DNA of 64,000 bases from Streptomyces sp. AJS327 (GTDB taxonomy: Bacteria; Actinomycetota; Actinomycetes; Streptomycetales; Streptomycetaceae). The notes below the pieces were generated by a model. That model had not been told where the DNA came from. It ran no database searches and saw only the letters and a program-made list of their open reading frames with translations. Numbering within the stretch: position 1 is the stretch's first letter; each line of letters starts with the position of its first letter. Both the position numbers and the translations under genes were made by a program. The stretch is from NCBI RefSeq assembly GCF_013450295.1, contig NZ_SKBR01000002.1, positions 62,001 to 126,000 on the forward strand. Reading direction: 5' to 3'. Of this stretch, positions 11,201-20,946 are shown piece by piece.

Positions 11201-14200
11201 CCGACGTGGCCCAAAACTCCCCGGACGCCACGGAGTTCGCGGCCGACGGGGTGGCCGCGCGTGCCGTTCCGCCGTGGGTGCTCTCCGCGAAGTCCGAGGC
11301 GGCCCTGCGCGACCAGGCCGGACGTCTCCGGCGGCGGCTGCGCCACGGCCCCGCCGCACACCCGGCCGACGTGGGGCACGCCCTGGTGACCACGCGGTCG
11401 CTCTTCACCCACCGCGCGGTCGTGAACGGCGCCAGCACCGTCGAACTCCTCGCCGGAATCGACGCCTTGGCCGCCGGGGAGCAGTCCCCGCACGTGGTGC
11501 GCGGCCGGGCCGACTCGGGGGAGCGCCCGGTGTTCGTCTTCCCCGGGCAGGGGGCGCAGTGGGACGGGATGGCCGCCCGACTCCTGGACACCGCACCGGT
11601 GTTCCGCGACAGCGTGGAGGCGTGCGCCGCGGCGCTGGCCCCGCACGTCGACTGGTCGCTGCCGGAGGTGCTCCGTGGCGCCCCCGGCGCGCCCTCGCTG
11701 GACCGGGTGGACGTGGTGCAGCCCGCGCTGTTCGCGATGATGGTGTCGCTGGCCGAACTCTGGCGGGCGTACGGCGTCCGCCCGGCCGCCGTGGTCGGCC
11801 ACAGCCAGGGGGAGATCGCCGCCGCCCACGTGGCGGGCGCGCTGTCCCTCGCCGACGCGGCGCGGGTCGTGGCGCTGCGCAGCCGGATGCTGGCGGACCT
11901 CACCGGCGGCGGAGGGATGACCTCGGTCGCCGCGTCCGCCGCGTGGGTCGGAGAGCGACTGGCCGGGTGGGGCGGGGAGTTGGAGATCGCCGCGGTCAAC
12001 GGGCCCCGCGCGGTGGTGGTGTCCGGTCCGGTCGACGGTCTGGGCCGGATGGAGGAGGAGTGCGCCACCGCCGGGGTGCGGGCGCGGCGTGTCCCCGTCG
12101 GGTACGCCTCGCACTCCCGGCAGGTGGAGACGCTCCGTGAACCGCTCCTCGCCCGGCTGGGCGGCGTCGAACCCCGCCCGTCCAGCGTGCCGTTCGTGTC
12201 CTCGGTGACCGGGGAACGCCTCGACACCTCGACGCTGGACGCCGACTACTGGTTCCGGAACCTGCGGCACACCGTGCGGCTGGACGAGGCCGTCGGGTGT
12301 CTGCTCGGCCAAGGGCACCGCGCCTTCGTCGAGTTGAGCCCGCATCCGGTGCTGACCGCCGGGGTGCTCGACACGGCGGGCGAGGCCGACACTGACGCGG
12401 TCGCGGTGGGAACGCTCCGCCGTGACGAGGGCGGCCTCGACCGGTTCCACGCCTCGCTCGGCGAGGCCCACGTCAGTGGGGTGCGGGTCGACTGGCGCCC
12501 CGCGTTCGCCGGGCGCGCGGTGCGGCCGGTGGCCCTGCCCACGTACGCCTTCCAGCGGCAGCGGTACTGGGTACCGACCCCCGCCCCGTCCGGCGCCGGG
12601 GACGTCGCCGCGGCCGGGGTGGACGCGGCGGACCATCCGCTGCTCGGCGCCGCCGTCGACCTCGCGGAGAGCGGCGAGTTGGTGCTCACCGGCAGCGTCC
12701 ACCCGCGTATCCAGCCGTGGTTGACCGACCATCAGGTGTCCGGGGTGACGCTGCTTCCCGGCACGGCGTTCGTCGACCTCGCGCTCTGGGCCGGGGCCAG
12801 CTGCGGCCACCCGGCGGTGGAGGAACTCACCCTCCAGGCGCCGCTGGTCGTCCCGGAGGACACCGAACGCCGCCTCCAGTTGCGGGTGGGACCGCCCGAC
12901 GCAGTGGGGCGCCGCGAACTCACCGTCCACTCCCGGGCGGACGACGACGCCGACGGCCCGGTGTGGACCCGCCACGCCACCGGCACGCTCGCCGCCACCG
13001 CCGTCCCCGGCGCCGACACGGAGACCGTCTGGCCGCCGGAGGGCGCCACCCCCGTCGACCTCACCGGCGGCTACGACCGGCTCGCCGCCCTCGGCTACGG
13101 CTACGGCCCCGCCTTCCGTGGGGTGCGGCGGGTGTGGCTCCGTGGCGACGAGACCTTCGCCGAGGTCCAGCTGCCCGAGCAACTCGCCCCCGAGGCGGCC
13201 CGGTTCGGGCTCCATCCGGCGCTGCTCGACGCCGGGGTGCAGGCGGTCGGCCTGGCCGCGACCGCCGGGGACGCCCCCGCCGACCCGGACGCCGAGGTGC
13301 GGCTGCCGTTCGCCTGGACTGGTCTCAGCCTGCACCGCCCCGGCGCCAGCGCCCTGCGGGTGCGGCTGAAGCGGGCGGGCGGCGGTATCGCCGTCACCGC
13401 GACGGACGACACCGGCGCCCCGGTGCTGTCCGCCGGCTCGCTGGAGTTCCGCCCGCTGTCCACCCGGGGGCTACGGGCCTCCGGCGGCGGGCTGTTCCGG
13501 ATCGACTGGCGGGAGACGACCGGCCACGACGTGGCGCCCCAGGGTGGAGACTGGGCGGTCGTCGGCGCTGGGGCGCAGGAGCTGTGCGCACGGCTCACCG
13601 CCGGGGGAGCCGGAGCCACGGCCCATCCCGACCTGCCCGCGCTGCGCTCGGCGTACGCCGACGGCGCGGTGCCCGCGGTGGTGTTGCTCGCCCCCGGGAC
13701 GCCCGCCCGGCCAGCGCCGCCCACCGTGGCCGACGTGCACGAGGCGATGGTCCACCAACTGACCCTGCTGCGCGCCTGGTTGGACGAGGAGCGGTTCGCC
13801 GCCACGCGGCTGGTCGTCACCACCCGGGGCGCGGACACGGCCGACCCCACCGCCGCCGCCGTCTGGGGGCTGTACCGCTCGGCGCAGGCCGAGCACCCCG
13901 GCCGCTTCACCCTGCTCGACCTGGACGGCGACGTGCTGCCACGGGCGCTCGTCGAGGCCGTCGCCAGCGGCGCGCCCCAACTCACCGTGCGCGCCGGGGC
14001 CGTGCTCGAACCCCGGCTCGCCCGCCTGCCCGCACCGGCCGCACCGGCCGCACCGCTCACCGGCACCGTCCTGGTCACCGGCGGTACCGGAACGCTCGGC
14101 GGGCACGTCGCCCGGCACCTCGCCGCCACGCACGGCGTGCGGCACCTGCTGCTCCTCAGCCGCAGCGGCGAGAACGCCCCCGGAGCCCCCGGACTCCGCG

Positions 14201-16059
14201 CGGAACTCGCCGAACTGGGCTGCGAGGCCACCCTGGTGGCCTGCGACACCGCCGACCGGGAGGCGCTGCGCCGGGTCCTGGACGGCATCCCGGAGGACCG
14301 GCCGCTCAGCGCGGTCATCCACGCCGCCGGGGCGCTGGACGACGCCGTCCTCACCTCCATGACGGCGGAGCAGCTGGCCCGGGTCCTGCGGGCGAAGGCC
14401 GACGGCGCGCTCCACCTGCACGAGCTGACCCGCGACCGGCCGCTGGCCGCCTTCGTGCTGTTCTCCTCGGCGGCCGCCGTGCTCGGCAGCCCCGGACAGG
14501 GCAACTACGCGGCGGCCAACGCCGTGCTGGACGGTCTGGCCCGGCACCGGCGGGCCGCCGGACTGCCCGCGCTGTCCCTCGCCTGGGGCCTGTGGGGGGA
14601 ACGCACCGGCATGACCGGCCACCTGTCCGAGGCGGACCTGCGCCGCATGGTCAGCGCCGGTCTGGCTCCCCTCGGCACCGAGGACGGGCTGGCGCTCCTG
14701 GACGCGGCGCTCGGGCACGCCGAGGCGACGCTGCTCGGCGCCCGCGTCGACCTGGCGACGCTGCGCGCCCGGGCCGCCGAGGGGGCGGTGCCGCCGCTGC
14801 TCGGCACCCTGGTGGGGGCGCCCGGGCAGCGGGCGCCGCGCGGCCCGGCCGCCGTGGAGGCCACCGTGCGGCGGGAGATGGCGGGTCGCTCGCCCGCCGA
14901 GCGGGAGGAGGTGCTGGTGCGGCTGGTCCGCACCGCTACCGCCGCCGTGCTCGGCCACGCCGACGCGGAGGAGGTGCCCACCGACGGCCCGTTCGGGGAA
15001 CTGGGCTTCGACTCGCTGACCGCCGTCGAACTGCGGAACCGGCTCCAGGCCGCGACGGAACTGCGGTTGCCCGCGACGCTCGTCTTCGACCACGAGACGC
15101 CGCTGGCGCTGGCGGCGCACCTGGACGCCGAACTGGCGGCCGCGCCGGAACCGGAACCCGCCACCGGAACCGACACCGGCACCACCGGTGGCGGTTCGCC
15201 CGCCCCGGCGGCGGAGGGCGGGGCGCCCGACGGTATCGAGGCGCTGTACCGGCTGGCCTGCCAGCGGCGGCGGGTCCACGAGGCGCTGGACCTGCTCGTC
15301 GCGGCGTCCCGGCTGCGGGACACCTTCGCCTCCCCCGCCGACCTGGAGCGGCCGCCCCGGCCGGTGCGCCTGTCCCGTGGCTCCGGCGGGCCCGTGCTGG
15401 TCTGTCTGTCCACCATCACCGCGCTGTCCAGCGTCTACCAGTACGCCCGCTTCGGTGCGGCGTTCCAGGGGCGGCGGGACGCGTGGTTCCTGCCGGTGCC
15501 CGGGTTCGGCGCGGACGAGCCGGTCCCGGCGGACGTGGACGCCGTGGTCGACCTGCACGCCGACCTCGCCACGGGGTGCGCCGAGGGGCGGCCGTTCGTC
15601 CTCGTCGGGCACTCGGCGGGCGGCTGGCTCGCGCACGCGGTGACCGCCCGGCTGGAGTCCCGGGGGACACCGCCGGCCGGCACCGTGCTGATCGACACCT
15701 ACCTGCCGGGCAGCGCGGCCTTCGCTGAGGTACAGGACGCGCTGACGGACATGATGTTCGACAACGAGTCCACGGTCGGGCGGCTCGACAGCGCCCGGCT
15801 CACCGCGATGGGCGCCTACCTGCAGATGTTCGACGACTGGGCGCCCGCGCCGGTGCGCACGCCCACGCTGTTCCTCCGCCCCGAGGAGCCGGTGACCGAC
15901 ACCGTCTCCGGCGACGGCTGGCGCCTGACGTGGCCGCTGCCGAACACCACGCGGGAGGTGCCCGGGAACCACTTCTCCATGATGGAGACCGGCGCCGCCA
16001 CCACCGCCGCGGCCGTCGACGCCTGGCTGCCCGAACCGCCCCGGCCCGAGGCCGGCTAG
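5260..16059 (+). CDS. Terminal type I polyketide synthase, two modules plus thioesterase
   Basis: A protein of 3,599 residues. ATG 5260 is chosen because GAGGAG lies 9 nt upstream and the product begins with a standard N-terminal docking helix ([13 protein letters not shown]). Module 1: KS (Cys206 in DTACSSS), AT with GHSQG (Ser669) and YASH (766-769), the methylmalonyl signature, a degenerate KR near nt 8698-9250, and ACP (Ser1453 in GMDSV). In this KR the nucleotide loop reads TGGTEGQG and the catalytic Tyr and Asn are lost (the usual YAAAN region reads LAASG), so the beta-keto group should stay. Module 2: KS (Cys1686), AT with GHSQG (Ser2182) and YASH (2282), DH (H2491 in HxxxGxxxxP, D2657-x3-Q), an intact B-type KR (LDD; Tyr3083), ACP (Ser3252) and a thioesterase from about residue 3320 with Ser3452 in GHSAGG, Asp3479 and His3571. 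There is no ER in module 2. Predicted released end: 2,4-dimethyl-5-oxo-2-enoyl. Confidence 0.97.
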   Translation: MTDEQKLRDYLKKVTADLRQTRRRLEEARAAEPEPIAIVGMSCRFPGGVDSPDRLWDLVAGERDAITPFPRDRGWDVDGLYDPDPEQTGTSYARAGGFLADAGEFDAEFFGISPREALAMDPQQRQLLELSWEVFEHAGIDPLSVAGRPVGTFVGTSTSGYGITTAEAPPGVEGYLLTGSAAAVASGRIAYTLGLEGPAVTIDTACSSSLVAMHLAAQALRSGECALAVAGGATVMSSPGTFVEFSRQRGLAPDGLCKPFASAADGTGWGEGVGLLLLERLPDAVANGHNVLAVMRGSAVNQDGASNGLTAPNGPSQERVIRQALRNARVSAKQVDVVEAHGTGTSLGDPIEAQALLATYGQNRPEDRPLWLGSVKSNIGHTQAAAGVAGVIKMVMALRHERLPVTLHVDEPSPHVDWSTGEVRLLTEAVPWRGEGHPRRAGVSSFGVSGTNAHVILEEPPESVRPAGVGSASVVGELGLVSWVVSGRGGVGLRGQAARLAGFVRERVAAGERVDVAGVAAGLVGRAGLENRAVVVGSGVEELLAGLDGVAGEGQSVAVGSLSGAVLVFPGQGGQWLGMGRGLLEAAESGSGAGAGSVLGSVFVGRLVECERALEPFVGWSLREVLLGVDEGWLGRVDVVQPVLWAVMVSLAEVWRGVGVVGDVVVGHSQGEIAAAVVAGRLSVEDGARVVALRSRALRGLAGGGAMASIGLDVAEVEDLLPEGVSVAAINAPGQVVVSGPPSQVAQVCARAEETGVRARLIEVDYASHHAQVEAIEEELRRELAPVVDQAAVMAADGGVFEGPVLVSSVTGRPAATGELDGDYWYRNLREPVLFAEAVRAAHALGHGVFLEVGPHPVLGLALSGVLADSDARVLHTLRRDQPEPEQLLRSLGAAWTVGLPVEWSRVLPKAAPVALPTYAFQRQRYWLDGPASATRNPVGRYRIGWKPLPEPERTGPPRITDWLLVCAEGRSGAPEVIALAAALGEESGSARVVAVPTGRVGPEELARVLDGVVPAERPVGMVSLLDGEAAVGLLRAVGAVSCEARLWQLTSGAVGVGGGDVVNDPTAAGLWGWGRCFALEHPDRWGGLVDLPDAVDEGVVARVTAHLTRDGGEDQVAVRAEGAFGRRLLSVEEPGASAVGWPSAGTVVVTGGTEGQGAQLARWVAARGAERLVLVGGESAELCAELTELGTPAVTLPGEVTDPEALRGILREAAGEAPLSVVVHAAGVTELAPVRESEPAHVERVMGERCVGAAALAEVLRADHPDTPLVLLSSVAGVWGSGLHGALAASGAWLDALAERERAAGRPVTAVAVSPWEGEPELVEALRGQGVPVTDPEVALAGLPGLLALGEAAVVLARVHWERFVPAFTAAGPRPLIGDLAEARRVLDAEAEEDPRAREVSRVARALADAAPEEYDEIVLAEVRAATAAVLGYSGPDGVGSLKAFRELGMDSVTAVELRNRLSSATGVRLPATLIFDHPTPAAVAELLREELAPGRADEVAGAAPPAREVVDEPVAIVGMSCRFPGRVGSPEELWQVVADGVDAVTPFPTDRGWDVTGLYDEDPDRAGTVYARGGGFLHGAGEFDAGFFEISPREAVAMDPQQRLLLETSWEAFERAGIAPQEVRGSDTGVFVGTNGQDYAPLLMAAGDGMEGYLGTGNAASVVSGRVAYAFGLEGPAVSVDTACSSSLVAMHWAARALRQGECSLALTGGVTVMSTPGSLLTFARQRGLAADGRCKAFSAEADGMGMAEGVGMLLLERLSDARRNGHPVLAVVRGSAVNQDGASNGLTAPNGPSQQRVIRQALANAGVGPAEVDAVEAHGTGTTLGDPIEAQALQATYGRERSDGRPLWLGSLKSNIGHTQAAAGVAGVIKMVMALGAELLPRTLHADRPSPHVDWSDGEVRLLTEPLPWRRGDRPRRAGVSSFGMSGTNAHAILEEAPDDPPGEEPSGPERPGAELPGRVPGSVQSAVEPSADGREMADVAQNSPDATEFAADGVAARAVPPWVLSAKSEAALRDQAGRLRRRLRHGPAAHPADVGHALVTTRSLFTHRAVVNGASTVELLAGIDALAAGEQSPHVVRGRADSGERPVFVFPGQGAQWDGMAARLLDTAPVFRDSVEACAAALAPHVDWSLPEVLRGAPGAPSLDRVDVVQPALFAMMVSLAELWRAYGVRPAAVVGHSQGEIAAAHVAGALSLADAARVVALRSRMLADLTGGGGMTSVAASAAWVGERLAGWGGELEIAAVNGPRAVVVSGPVDGLGRMEEECATAGVRARRVPVGYASHSRQVETLREPLLARLGGVEPRPSSVPFVSSVTGERLDTSTLDADYWFRNLRHTVRLDEAVGCLLGQGHRAFVELSPHPVLTAGVLDTAGEADTDAVAVGTLRRDEGGLDRFHASLGEAHVSGVRVDWRPAFAGRAVRPVALPTYAFQRQRYWVPTPAPSGAGDVAAAGVDAADHPLLGAAVDLAESGELVLTGSVHPRIQPWLTDHQVSGVTLLPGTAFVDLALWAGASCGHPAVEELTLQAPLVVPEDTERRLQLRVGPPDAVGRRELTVHSRADDDADGPVWTRHATGTLAATAVPGADTETVWPPEGATPVDLTGGYDRLAALGYGYGPAFRGVRRVWLRGDETFAEVQLPEQLAPEAARFGLHPALLDAGVQAVGLAATAGDAPADPDAEVRLPFAWTGLSLHRPGASALRVRLKRAGGGIAVTATDDTGAPVLSAGSLEFRPLSTRGLRASGGGLFRIDWRETTGHDVAPQGGDWAVVGAGAQELCARLTAGGAGATAHPDLPALRSAYADGAVPAVVLLAPGTPARPAPPTVADVHEAMVHQLTLLRAWLDEERFAATRLVVTTRGADTADPTAAAVWGLYRSAQAEHPGRFTLLDLDGDVLPRALVEAVASGAPQLTVRAGAVLEPRLARLPAPAAPAAPLTGTVLVTGGTGTLGGHVARHLAATHGVRHLLLLSRSGENAPGAPGLRAELAELGCEATLVACDTADREALRRVLDGIPEDRPLSAVIHAAGALDDAVLTSMTAEQLARVLRAKADGALHLHELTRDRPLAAFVLFSSAAAVLGSPGQGNYAAANAVLDGLARHRRAAGLPALSLAWGLWGERTGMTGHLSEADLRRMVSAGLAPLGTEDGLALLDAALGHAEATLLGARVDLATLRARAAEGAVPPLLGTLVGAPGQRAPRGPAAVEATVRREMAGRSPAEREEVLVRLVRTATAAVLGHADAEEVPTDGPFGELGFDSLTAVELRNRLQAATELRLPATLVFDHETPLALAAHLDAELAAAPEPEPATGTDTGTTGGGSPAPAAEGGAPDGIEALYRLACQRRRVHEALDLLVAASRLRDTFASPADLERPPRPVRLSRGSGGPVLVCLSTITALSSVYQYARFGAAFQGRRDAWFLPVPGFGADEPVPADVDAVVDLHADLATGCAEGRPFVLVGHSAGGWLAHAVTARLESRGTPPAGTVLIDTYLPGSAAFAEVQDALTDMMFDNESTVGRLDSARLTAMGAYLQMFDDWAPAPVRTPTLFLRPEEPVTDTVSGDGWRLTWPLPNTTREVPGNHFSMMETGAATTAAAVDAWLPEPPRPEAG

Positions 16060-16074
16060 GCGCGGGACGTCGTG

Positions 16075-16100
16075 GGGGCCCCGGCGAACGCCGGGGCCCC
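16075..16100. terminator. Convergent hairpin terminator between PKS and FAD gene
   Basis: A perfect 12-bp stem, GGGGCCCCGGCG paired with CGCCGGGGCCCC, with a two-base AA loop. It lies in the 54-bp gap between the PKS stop (16059) and the stop of the convergent flavoprotein gene (16114), so it can end transcription from both sides. There is no U-tract, which is common for GC-rich actinomycete terminators. Confidence 0.75.
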
Positions 16101-16113
16101 ACGGGTGGTTGGC

Positions 16114-17487
16114 TCAGTCGGTGGGCGCGCTCAGCGCCTTGGTGAGGTCGTCGTAGGACGGACCGCCCGAGAGCACCGGCGGCTCCCAGCCGCTGGCGAA
16201 CACGGCCTGAACCCGCTCGTGGACCTCCGGGACGTCCAGGGCGTCCGGCGGCGTCAGCAGGTTGGCGCGCCGCTGCGCCAGCTCCCACAGCCGCTGGTCC
16301 CGCATGCCCGCCAGCACGGCGAGGACGACCAGGGGGAGTTCGGCCTCCGGCTCCGGCAGGCCCTCGACCGTCGCGCGCCAGCTCCGCGTGCGCTGGTCGT
16401 CCTCCCGGACGGCGTCGTCGTACCAGGGGCGGAGGTCGTCGCGGGCGTAGGCCCGCAGGTCCGCGGCGACCGCCGCGAGGTCGGCGCCGTGCTCGGCGAG
16501 CAGGTCGTTCAGCCGGACCGCGCCGGACAGCGCGAACGAGGCGCCGCGCCCCAGCACGGGGTCGGTGGTGCAGAGCACGTCCCCGATCGGCAGGTAGCCC
16601 GCCGGGGCCTCGGGGGTCAACTCCCGCCAGGTGTTGGTGAGTCCGGCCATCGGCAGGGTGGGGCCGATCGGCTCCGCGCTCCCCGGCCGCAGCCACGGCT
16701 CGAACTGGGGGACCGCCCGGGTCGCGGCCTCGAACGTGTCGACGTCGCGAAGCTGGCCGAGGACCTCGTCCTCCGGCAGCCGGGCGAAGACCACCGCGAA
16801 GGTGCGGTTGTCGTGCGCGTAGAGACCGCCGCCGAAGCCCGCCCCGCCCGCGAAGACGATCGGGCTGAGGAACAGCGGGGGCTGCGGGACGCCGTCCAGC
16901 AGCCGGTAGAAACGGCTGTGGTACACGTTCCCGCAGGGGCTCTCCTCGGCCTCGCCGGTGAACGCGGCGGCCAGCGGCGAGCGACGGCCCGTCGCGTCCA
17001 CCACGGCCACGGCCTCCAGCGTCGCGTCGTCGAGCCGGAGCCCGCGAACCCGGCCGTCCTCCACCACGACCTCCCGGACGGAGCGGCCGTGGTGGACCTC
17101 GATCCCGTCCTGCCGCCGTACGGCCCGGTGCAGCGCCCACTCGACCGTGGCCCTGCGGCAGCCGAAGCCCGCCATGTCGGTGGCGTCCTCCGGGGCCTCG
17201 ACCCCGGGTGGCGCGGTCATGTCCACCTCCTCCAGCCCGTGCGCGAGGAGGTCGGCGTGCACGTCGGGTAGGCGCGTGCGGAGCAGCTGCCGGAACAGGC
17301 CGAAGAACATGTGCGGGTGACGGACCTGCGGTGCCCCGGGCCGCTCCCAGGACTGGATGTCGGCGAGGTCGTCCGGCGGGGGCCCGTCCCGCTCCACCAG
17401 GTCGACCCGGTACCCCTGACGGGCGAGCAGCAACGCGGCGCTCAGCCCGGCTATACCGCCACCGGCCACCGCTATTCGAGAATTCAT
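16114..17487 (-). CDS. FAD-dependent monooxygenase (UbiH/GR2-type)
   Basis: A 457-residue protein that should bind FAD and oxygenate a small molecule. The N-terminus has the dinucleotide-binding loop GxGxxG (G9, G11, G14) followed by a typical beta-alpha-beta with VERD at the end of strand 2. A second motif, DATGRRS, lies near residue 165, and the GD motif that holds the FAD ribityl chain lies near 302 (PIGDVLC). No membrane segment was seen. ATG 17487 follows GGGAG. The gene converges on the terminal PKS gene with a shared terminator, so a tailoring role (hydroxylation or epoxidation of the polyketide) is reasonable but inferred. No halogenase motif (WxWxIP) was seen. It could also be an unrelated flavoprotein at the cluster border. 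Confidence 0.85.
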   Translation of the reverse strand: MNSRIAVAGGGIAGLSAALLLARQGYRVDLVERDGPPPDDLADIQSWERPGAPQVRHPHMFFGLFRQLLRTRLPDVHADLLAHGLEEVDMTAPPGVEAPEDATDMAGFGCRRATVEWALHRAVRRQDGIEVHHGRSVREVVVEDGRVRGLRLDDATLEAVAVVDATGRRSPLAAAFTGEAEESPCGNVYHSRFYRLLDGVPQPPLFLSPIVFAGGAGFGGGLYAHDNRTFAVVFARLPEDEVLGQLRDVDTFEAATRAVPQFEPWLRPGSAEPIGPTLPMAGLTNTWRELTPEAPAGYLPIGDVLCTTDPVLGRGASFALSGAVRLNDLLAEHGADLAAVAADLRAYARDDLRPWYDDAVREDDQRTRSWRATVEGLPEPEAELPLVVLAVLAGMRDQRLWELAQRRANLLTPPDALDVPEVHERVQAVFASGWEPPVLSGGPSYDDLTKALSAPTD

Positions 17488-18066
17488 TCACGCTCCCGTT
17501 CGTCGTGCTGGTGCTGCGGGCTACTGCGAGCTACTGGGGGCTGGCGGGTCCGTCCGCCCGCCGGTCGGCCCGACCGGGTTCCGGGGCGTGGCCGCCGGAG
17601 GGGAGGGCCCAGCCGTGGTCCCGGTGGTGGAGACGCCGCGTCGCGCCGGGACCCAGGGGGCCGCCGGAACGCGGCGGCGGGAACGGGCCCCGGGCGCGTC
17701 CGGCCCGCGCGTACCGCTTCCGCGCGTGCTCGCCGGAGCACGGGGACGCTGGTGAGCCGCTGCCGGTCACGGGAGAGTGGGCCGTGCGGGGCGGCGTCGG
17801 AACGGACGGGCGTGACGAACGGCGGGACACTGACTGCGGCACGTCGGCGAGGCTAACCAGCCACGGCGGAGCCTGTGGAGGCGATCCGGCAAAGATAGGG
17901 GTCGGCGCGCGACTAGGGGGTGCCCGGTGGGTTCACCGCCCGGCGCCGACGGCCCGCCGCGTCCGCTTCGGTGCTCGTGGTCACCGCGACTCCCCGGCGG
18001 AGGACGGGCGTTCGGCCGCCTCCCCTCCCCGGGGGGAGAGGCGGCGGCCGGGGCCCGTCCGGCGGG
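17488..18066. other. Intergenic region between TerC and FAD gene
   Basis: A 579-bp stretch with no gene I can support. It should hold the promoter of the flavoprotein gene near its low-numbered end and the TerC terminator near its high-numbered end. One motif, AGGCTAACC, at about 17850-17858 recurs upstream of TerC at 19410-19418. ORFs readable here are low-complexity and look like GC-rich noise. Confidence 0.6.
18015..18045 (-). terminator. Probable terminator of the TerC gene
   Basis: An imperfect inverted repeat (GCCGCCTCCCC on the left, GGGGAGAGGCGGC on the right) about 22 nt beyond the TerC stop codon. The arms pair over roughly 12 bp with one bulge. The position fits a 3' hairpin for the minus-strand gene. 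Confidence 0.5.
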
Positions 18067-19293
18067 CTACGCCTCCGCGTCCGCCGACCGCACCGGGTCC
18101 GCGGTACCGCGGGCGACGGCCTCCTCGTGCCGCGCCACGGCACGGTCGAGCAGGGCCGTCAACCCGGGCTCGCCGTCCAGCATCCCCTGGTACTTCGGGC
18201 CCAGTTCGGCGATCTGCCGCCGCTCGTCGAGGAGCGCGTGGTAGATCCGCTCCCGCTCCTCCGGGTCGGCGGTGTACTCCGCGTCCAGGTAGTCGGTGGC
18301 GTGCCGCCGGGCGTTGGAGATCGCGTTCTGCATCCGGCCGCGCTTGCTGTAGAGCGACGCGACGACGGTGACCACCAGGACGACGGAGATCACCGCCAGG
18401 GACGCCCCGGTGCCGATCTGCGTCACGCTCACCGGGTCGCCCTCGTTGATGAACGGCACGTTGTTCTCGTGCAGCGCGTGCATGATGAGCTTCACGCCGA
18501 TGAACCCGAGGATCGCGGCCAGCCCGTAGCCGAGGTAGATCAGCCGGTCCAGCAGGCCGTCGATCAGGAAGTACAGCTGGCGCAGCCCGAGCAGGGAGAA
18601 CGCGGTGGCGGTGAAGACCACGTACACGTTCTGCGTCAGACCGTAGATCGCGGGCACCGAGTCGACCGCGAACAGCAGGTCGGTACCGGCGATGGCGGCC
18701 ATCACCAGCAGCATCGGCGTCATCACGCGCCGGCCGTCGATCTCGGTGAACAGCCGGTCCCCGTCGTACTGGTCGCTGGTGTTCAGCAGCCGCCGGGCGA
18801 GCCGGACCATGACGTTCTCGCTGTTGTGCGAGTCCTCGCTGGCGGGCTTGAGCATCTTTCCGGCGGTGAGCAGCAGCACCAGCCCGAAGAGGTAGAAGAC
18901 CCAGGCGAAGGAGTTGATCAGGGTGGCGCCCACGGCGATGAACCCGGTCCGGGCCACCAGCGCGAAGATGATGCCGAACAGCAGCACCTTCTGCTGGTCC
19001 TCCCGTGGCACCTGGAAGCTGCTGATGATCACCAGGAAAATGAACAGGTTGTCCACCGAGAGCGCCTTCTCGGTGACGTAGCCCGCGAAGTACTCCGACC
19101 CCATCGTGGAGCCCCCGAACACCAGCACGCCCACGCCGAACGCGACGGCGACGCCGACGTACAGCGCCGACCAGAGCGCCGCCTCCCGCAGCGTCGGCAC
19201 GTGCGCCTCACGCACGTGGAAGAAGAAGTCGAAGGCCATCAGGGCCACGATCCCGACGCAGGTCAGCGTCCAGATCCAAACGGGAACATCCAT
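18067..19293 (-). CDS. TerC/Alx family integral membrane protein
   Basis: A 408-residue protein with about nine hydrophobic segments. It carries the two acidic signature motifs of the TerC family, SVDNLFIF near residue 80 and LLFAVDSVPAIYG near 210, which are thought to bind metal. Characterised relatives act in tellurite resistance or in manganese export and metal loading of secreted proteins. The N-terminus MDVPVWIW is the usual start and is preceded by GGAGTGAG. A charged cytoplasmic tail of about 70 residues follows the last membrane segment. It stands alone, with a terminator downstream. A metal link is family knowledge; nothing in the neighbourhood tests it. Confidence 0.93.
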   Translation of the reverse strand: MDVPVWIWTLTCVGIVALMAFDFFFHVREAHVPTLREAALWSALYVGVAVAFGVGVLVFGGSTMGSEYFAGYVTEKALSVDNLFIFLVIISSFQVPREDQQKVLLFGIIFALVARTGFIAVGATLINSFAWVFYLFGLVLLLTAGKMLKPASEDSHNSENVMVRLARRLLNTSDQYDGDRLFTEIDGRRVMTPMLLVMAAIAGTDLLFAVDSVPAIYGLTQNVYVVFTATAFSLLGLRQLYFLIDGLLDRLIYLGYGLAAILGFIGVKLIMHALHENNVPFINEGDPVSVTQIGTGASLAVISVVLVVTVVASLYSKRGRMQNAISNARRHATDYLDAEYTADPEERERIYHALLDERRQIAELGPKYQGMLDGEPGLTALLDRAVARHEEAVARGTADPVRSADAEA

Positions 19294-19647
19294 GCGCAGC
19301 TCACTCCGCTGACGGTGCCGGGCCAGGAACGGTCGAGACGCCGTCCGCCGAACGGCGAACGCAGAACGGCGAAACGGCGAAACGCTGAACCATCGAAACA
19401 GGGGTGGGCAGGCTAACCCACCCGGATGAGGGGACTCTCATGTCCCGGTGGGCACGGAGGCACCCCCTCCGCCCGCACCGTGGCGACGGCCCGCACCACC
19501 CCGCGCCCCCCGGTCCGCCGATCCCACCTCGCCAACTCCCGCTCGCCCACCGTGCCGTGACGCGCCGTCGCCCCTGCCGCGACGCGCGGCCCGCACCACT
19601 CCGCTCACCAGGGACGACGCGTCGCCCACGGGGACCGCCCCGGCCGC
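19294..19647. other. Intergenic region upstream of TerC
   Basis: A 354-bp stretch. It contains an inverted repeat GGGTGGG-N8-CCCACCC (19402-19423) with the AGGCTAACC motif in its centre, and a short degenerate repeat of ACGGCGAA units at 19350-19385 just upstream of TerC. The rest looks like GC-rich spacer next to the PucR stop. No gene is supported. Confidence 0.5.
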
Positions 19648-20787
19648 TTAGCCCGGGGTGGTCCCCCGGGGGCCGGCTGGCTCCGCGCCCTGCGCGAGCC
19701 ACTCCCCGCACAGCCACCAGGCGTTCAGCGCGCCGAACGGGTCGGTGGGGTCGATGCCGGTGAGGTCGGCGAACCGGTGGACGCGGTTGCGGACGGTGTT
19801 GGCGTGCACGAAGAGGCGGGTGGCGGCCGCCGGGACGTCGCGTCCGCACTCCAGCCAGGCCCGGACGGCCTGGGCGACCGGCCGGGCGTGCGGGCCGAGG
19901 GCCGTCATCGCCGGGCGGTGGCGGTCCGTCAGCATGGCGGCGAGGTCGGCGCGGTCCGCGACCGCGGCGAGCACGGCCACGTCCGCCACGTGCGTCACGC
20001 CGCCACGCCCCGTCGACTCGGCGGCGGTCAGCGCGGCCAGCGCGAGACGGCGTACGGCGCCCAGCTCCTCCGGTTCGGCCGGGCCCGCGAGGCCCGCCGT
20101 GCCGCCGCCCGTGGCCCGCTCCCCGGGCGCCCGCGCGAACACCCCGACCAGCAGCCCGTCCACGTGCGCGAGGAGCGCCGGGCCGTGCTCGCGGACGGAC
20201 TGCTCCAGGGCGCCGTCGCCGGGCCGGGCGACCAGGACCCACAGTCCGCCGCCCGGGGGCAGGCCCGCCTCGGCGGCGGCGAGCGTCGCCGCCGAACCGC
20301 CCTCCAGCAGGCGCCGCAGCGCGGCCAGGTCCCGCTCGCCGACGTGCCGCCCCGCGTCGGCCGCCCGGTGCGCGCTGATCAGCCGCGCCCGCACCGCGTG
20401 CGCCCAGTCCTCGTACAACTCCCGTACGTCCAGGAGGACATGGGCCTCCAGCCCGTTCGCCGCCTCCCTCGCCCGGGACCAGATCACCCGCTCCGCGACG
20501 TGGATCGCCCCGAGCACCGCCTCGATGGGAACGCCCTGCCGGGCGCGGGTCGAGCCCAGCTCCTCGACGAAGGACAGCTCCGCCTCGGTCGGCCCGCGCC
20601 GCGCCGCGAGCGCCCGGGTCGCCGCGGCCAGCAGGGCACGGGTGTGCCCGGCGATGTCGGCGGCCGGCAGCGCCGCCACCTCCCGCACCGTGCCCCGCAC
20701 CCCCGCCACCACGGAGGGCATCAGCTCGTCCTCGCCGACCACCCGCTCGATCAGGTCGACCACGTCCCGCCAGCCGTCACGTTCCAT
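19648..20787 (-). CDS. PucR/CdaR-type transcriptional regulator
   Basis: A 379-residue regulator. ATG 20787 (MERDGWRD) is preferred over an upstream ATG at 20853 because it has an AGGA element about 7 nt ahead and the extra 22 residues look like untranslated leader. The C-terminus holds the PucR family helix-turn-helix (AATRLFVHANTVRNRVHRF), preceded by a GGDEF-like/CdaR middle region. Family members bind DNA as activators or repressors of purine, sugar-acid or hydrophobic-compound catabolism. The gene is divergent from the flavin monooxygenase operon starting at 20947, with a 14-bp palindrome in the shared region, so local control of that operon is the likely role (inference). Confidence 0.88.
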   Translation of the reverse strand: MERDGWRDVVDLIERVVGEDELMPSVVAGVRGTVREVAALPAADIAGHTRALLAAATRALAARRGPTEAELSFVEELGSTRARQGVPIEAVLGAIHVAERVIWSRAREAANGLEAHVLLDVRELYEDWAHAVRARLISAHRAADAGRHVGERDLAALRRLLEGGSAATLAAAEAGLPPGGGLWVLVARPGDGALEQSVREHGPALLAHVDGLLVGVFARAPGERATGGGTAGLAGPAEPEELGAVRRLALAALTAAESTGRGGVTHVADVAVLAAVADRADLAAMLTDRHRPAMTALGPHARPVAQAVRAWLECGRDVPAAATRLFVHANTVRNRVHRFADLTGIDPTDPFGALNAWWLCGEWLAQGAEPAGPRGTTPG

Positions 20788-20845
20788 GGGCGCATCCTGC
20801 GGCCCGTTGTGGCCAGGCACAACGCGGGGACCCGATGACGTGACG

Positions 20846-20859
20846 CGGAACATGTTCCG
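20846..20859. promoter_or_regulatory. Palindromic operator candidate CGGAACATGTTCCG
   Basis: A perfect 14-bp palindrome in the 159-bp divergent region between the PucR-type regulator and the monooxygenase operon, 59 bp from the regulator start and 88 bp from the operon start. The position and symmetry fit a regulator binding site. The cognate protein is not known. Confidence 0.45.
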
Positions 20860-20946
20860 AGGCGGGAGGCCTTCCTACGGTTGGTACCGGCCACAGTCGG
20901 CCGCGCCGCGGCACCCGCCCGCGCCCCCGCCGTCCCGAGGAGCAGC

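Noticed and set aside
8005..13335. A 1,776-codon open frame on the minus strand opposite the PKS
   Set aside because: Antisense to well-supported PKS domains. Its composition (Arg, Gly, His, Pro) is the usual shadow of GC-rich coding DNA, and no domain is readable.
12717..15728. A 1,003-codon plus-strand frame in an alternative frame of the terminal PKS
   Set aside because: It overlaps the DH, KR, ACP and TE domains read in the correct frame and has no recognisable motif.
16114..17487. Tryptophan-halogenase identity for the flavoprotein near the PKS
   Set aside because: The WxWxIP motif and the conserved active-site Lys region are not visible; a monooxygenase call is safer.
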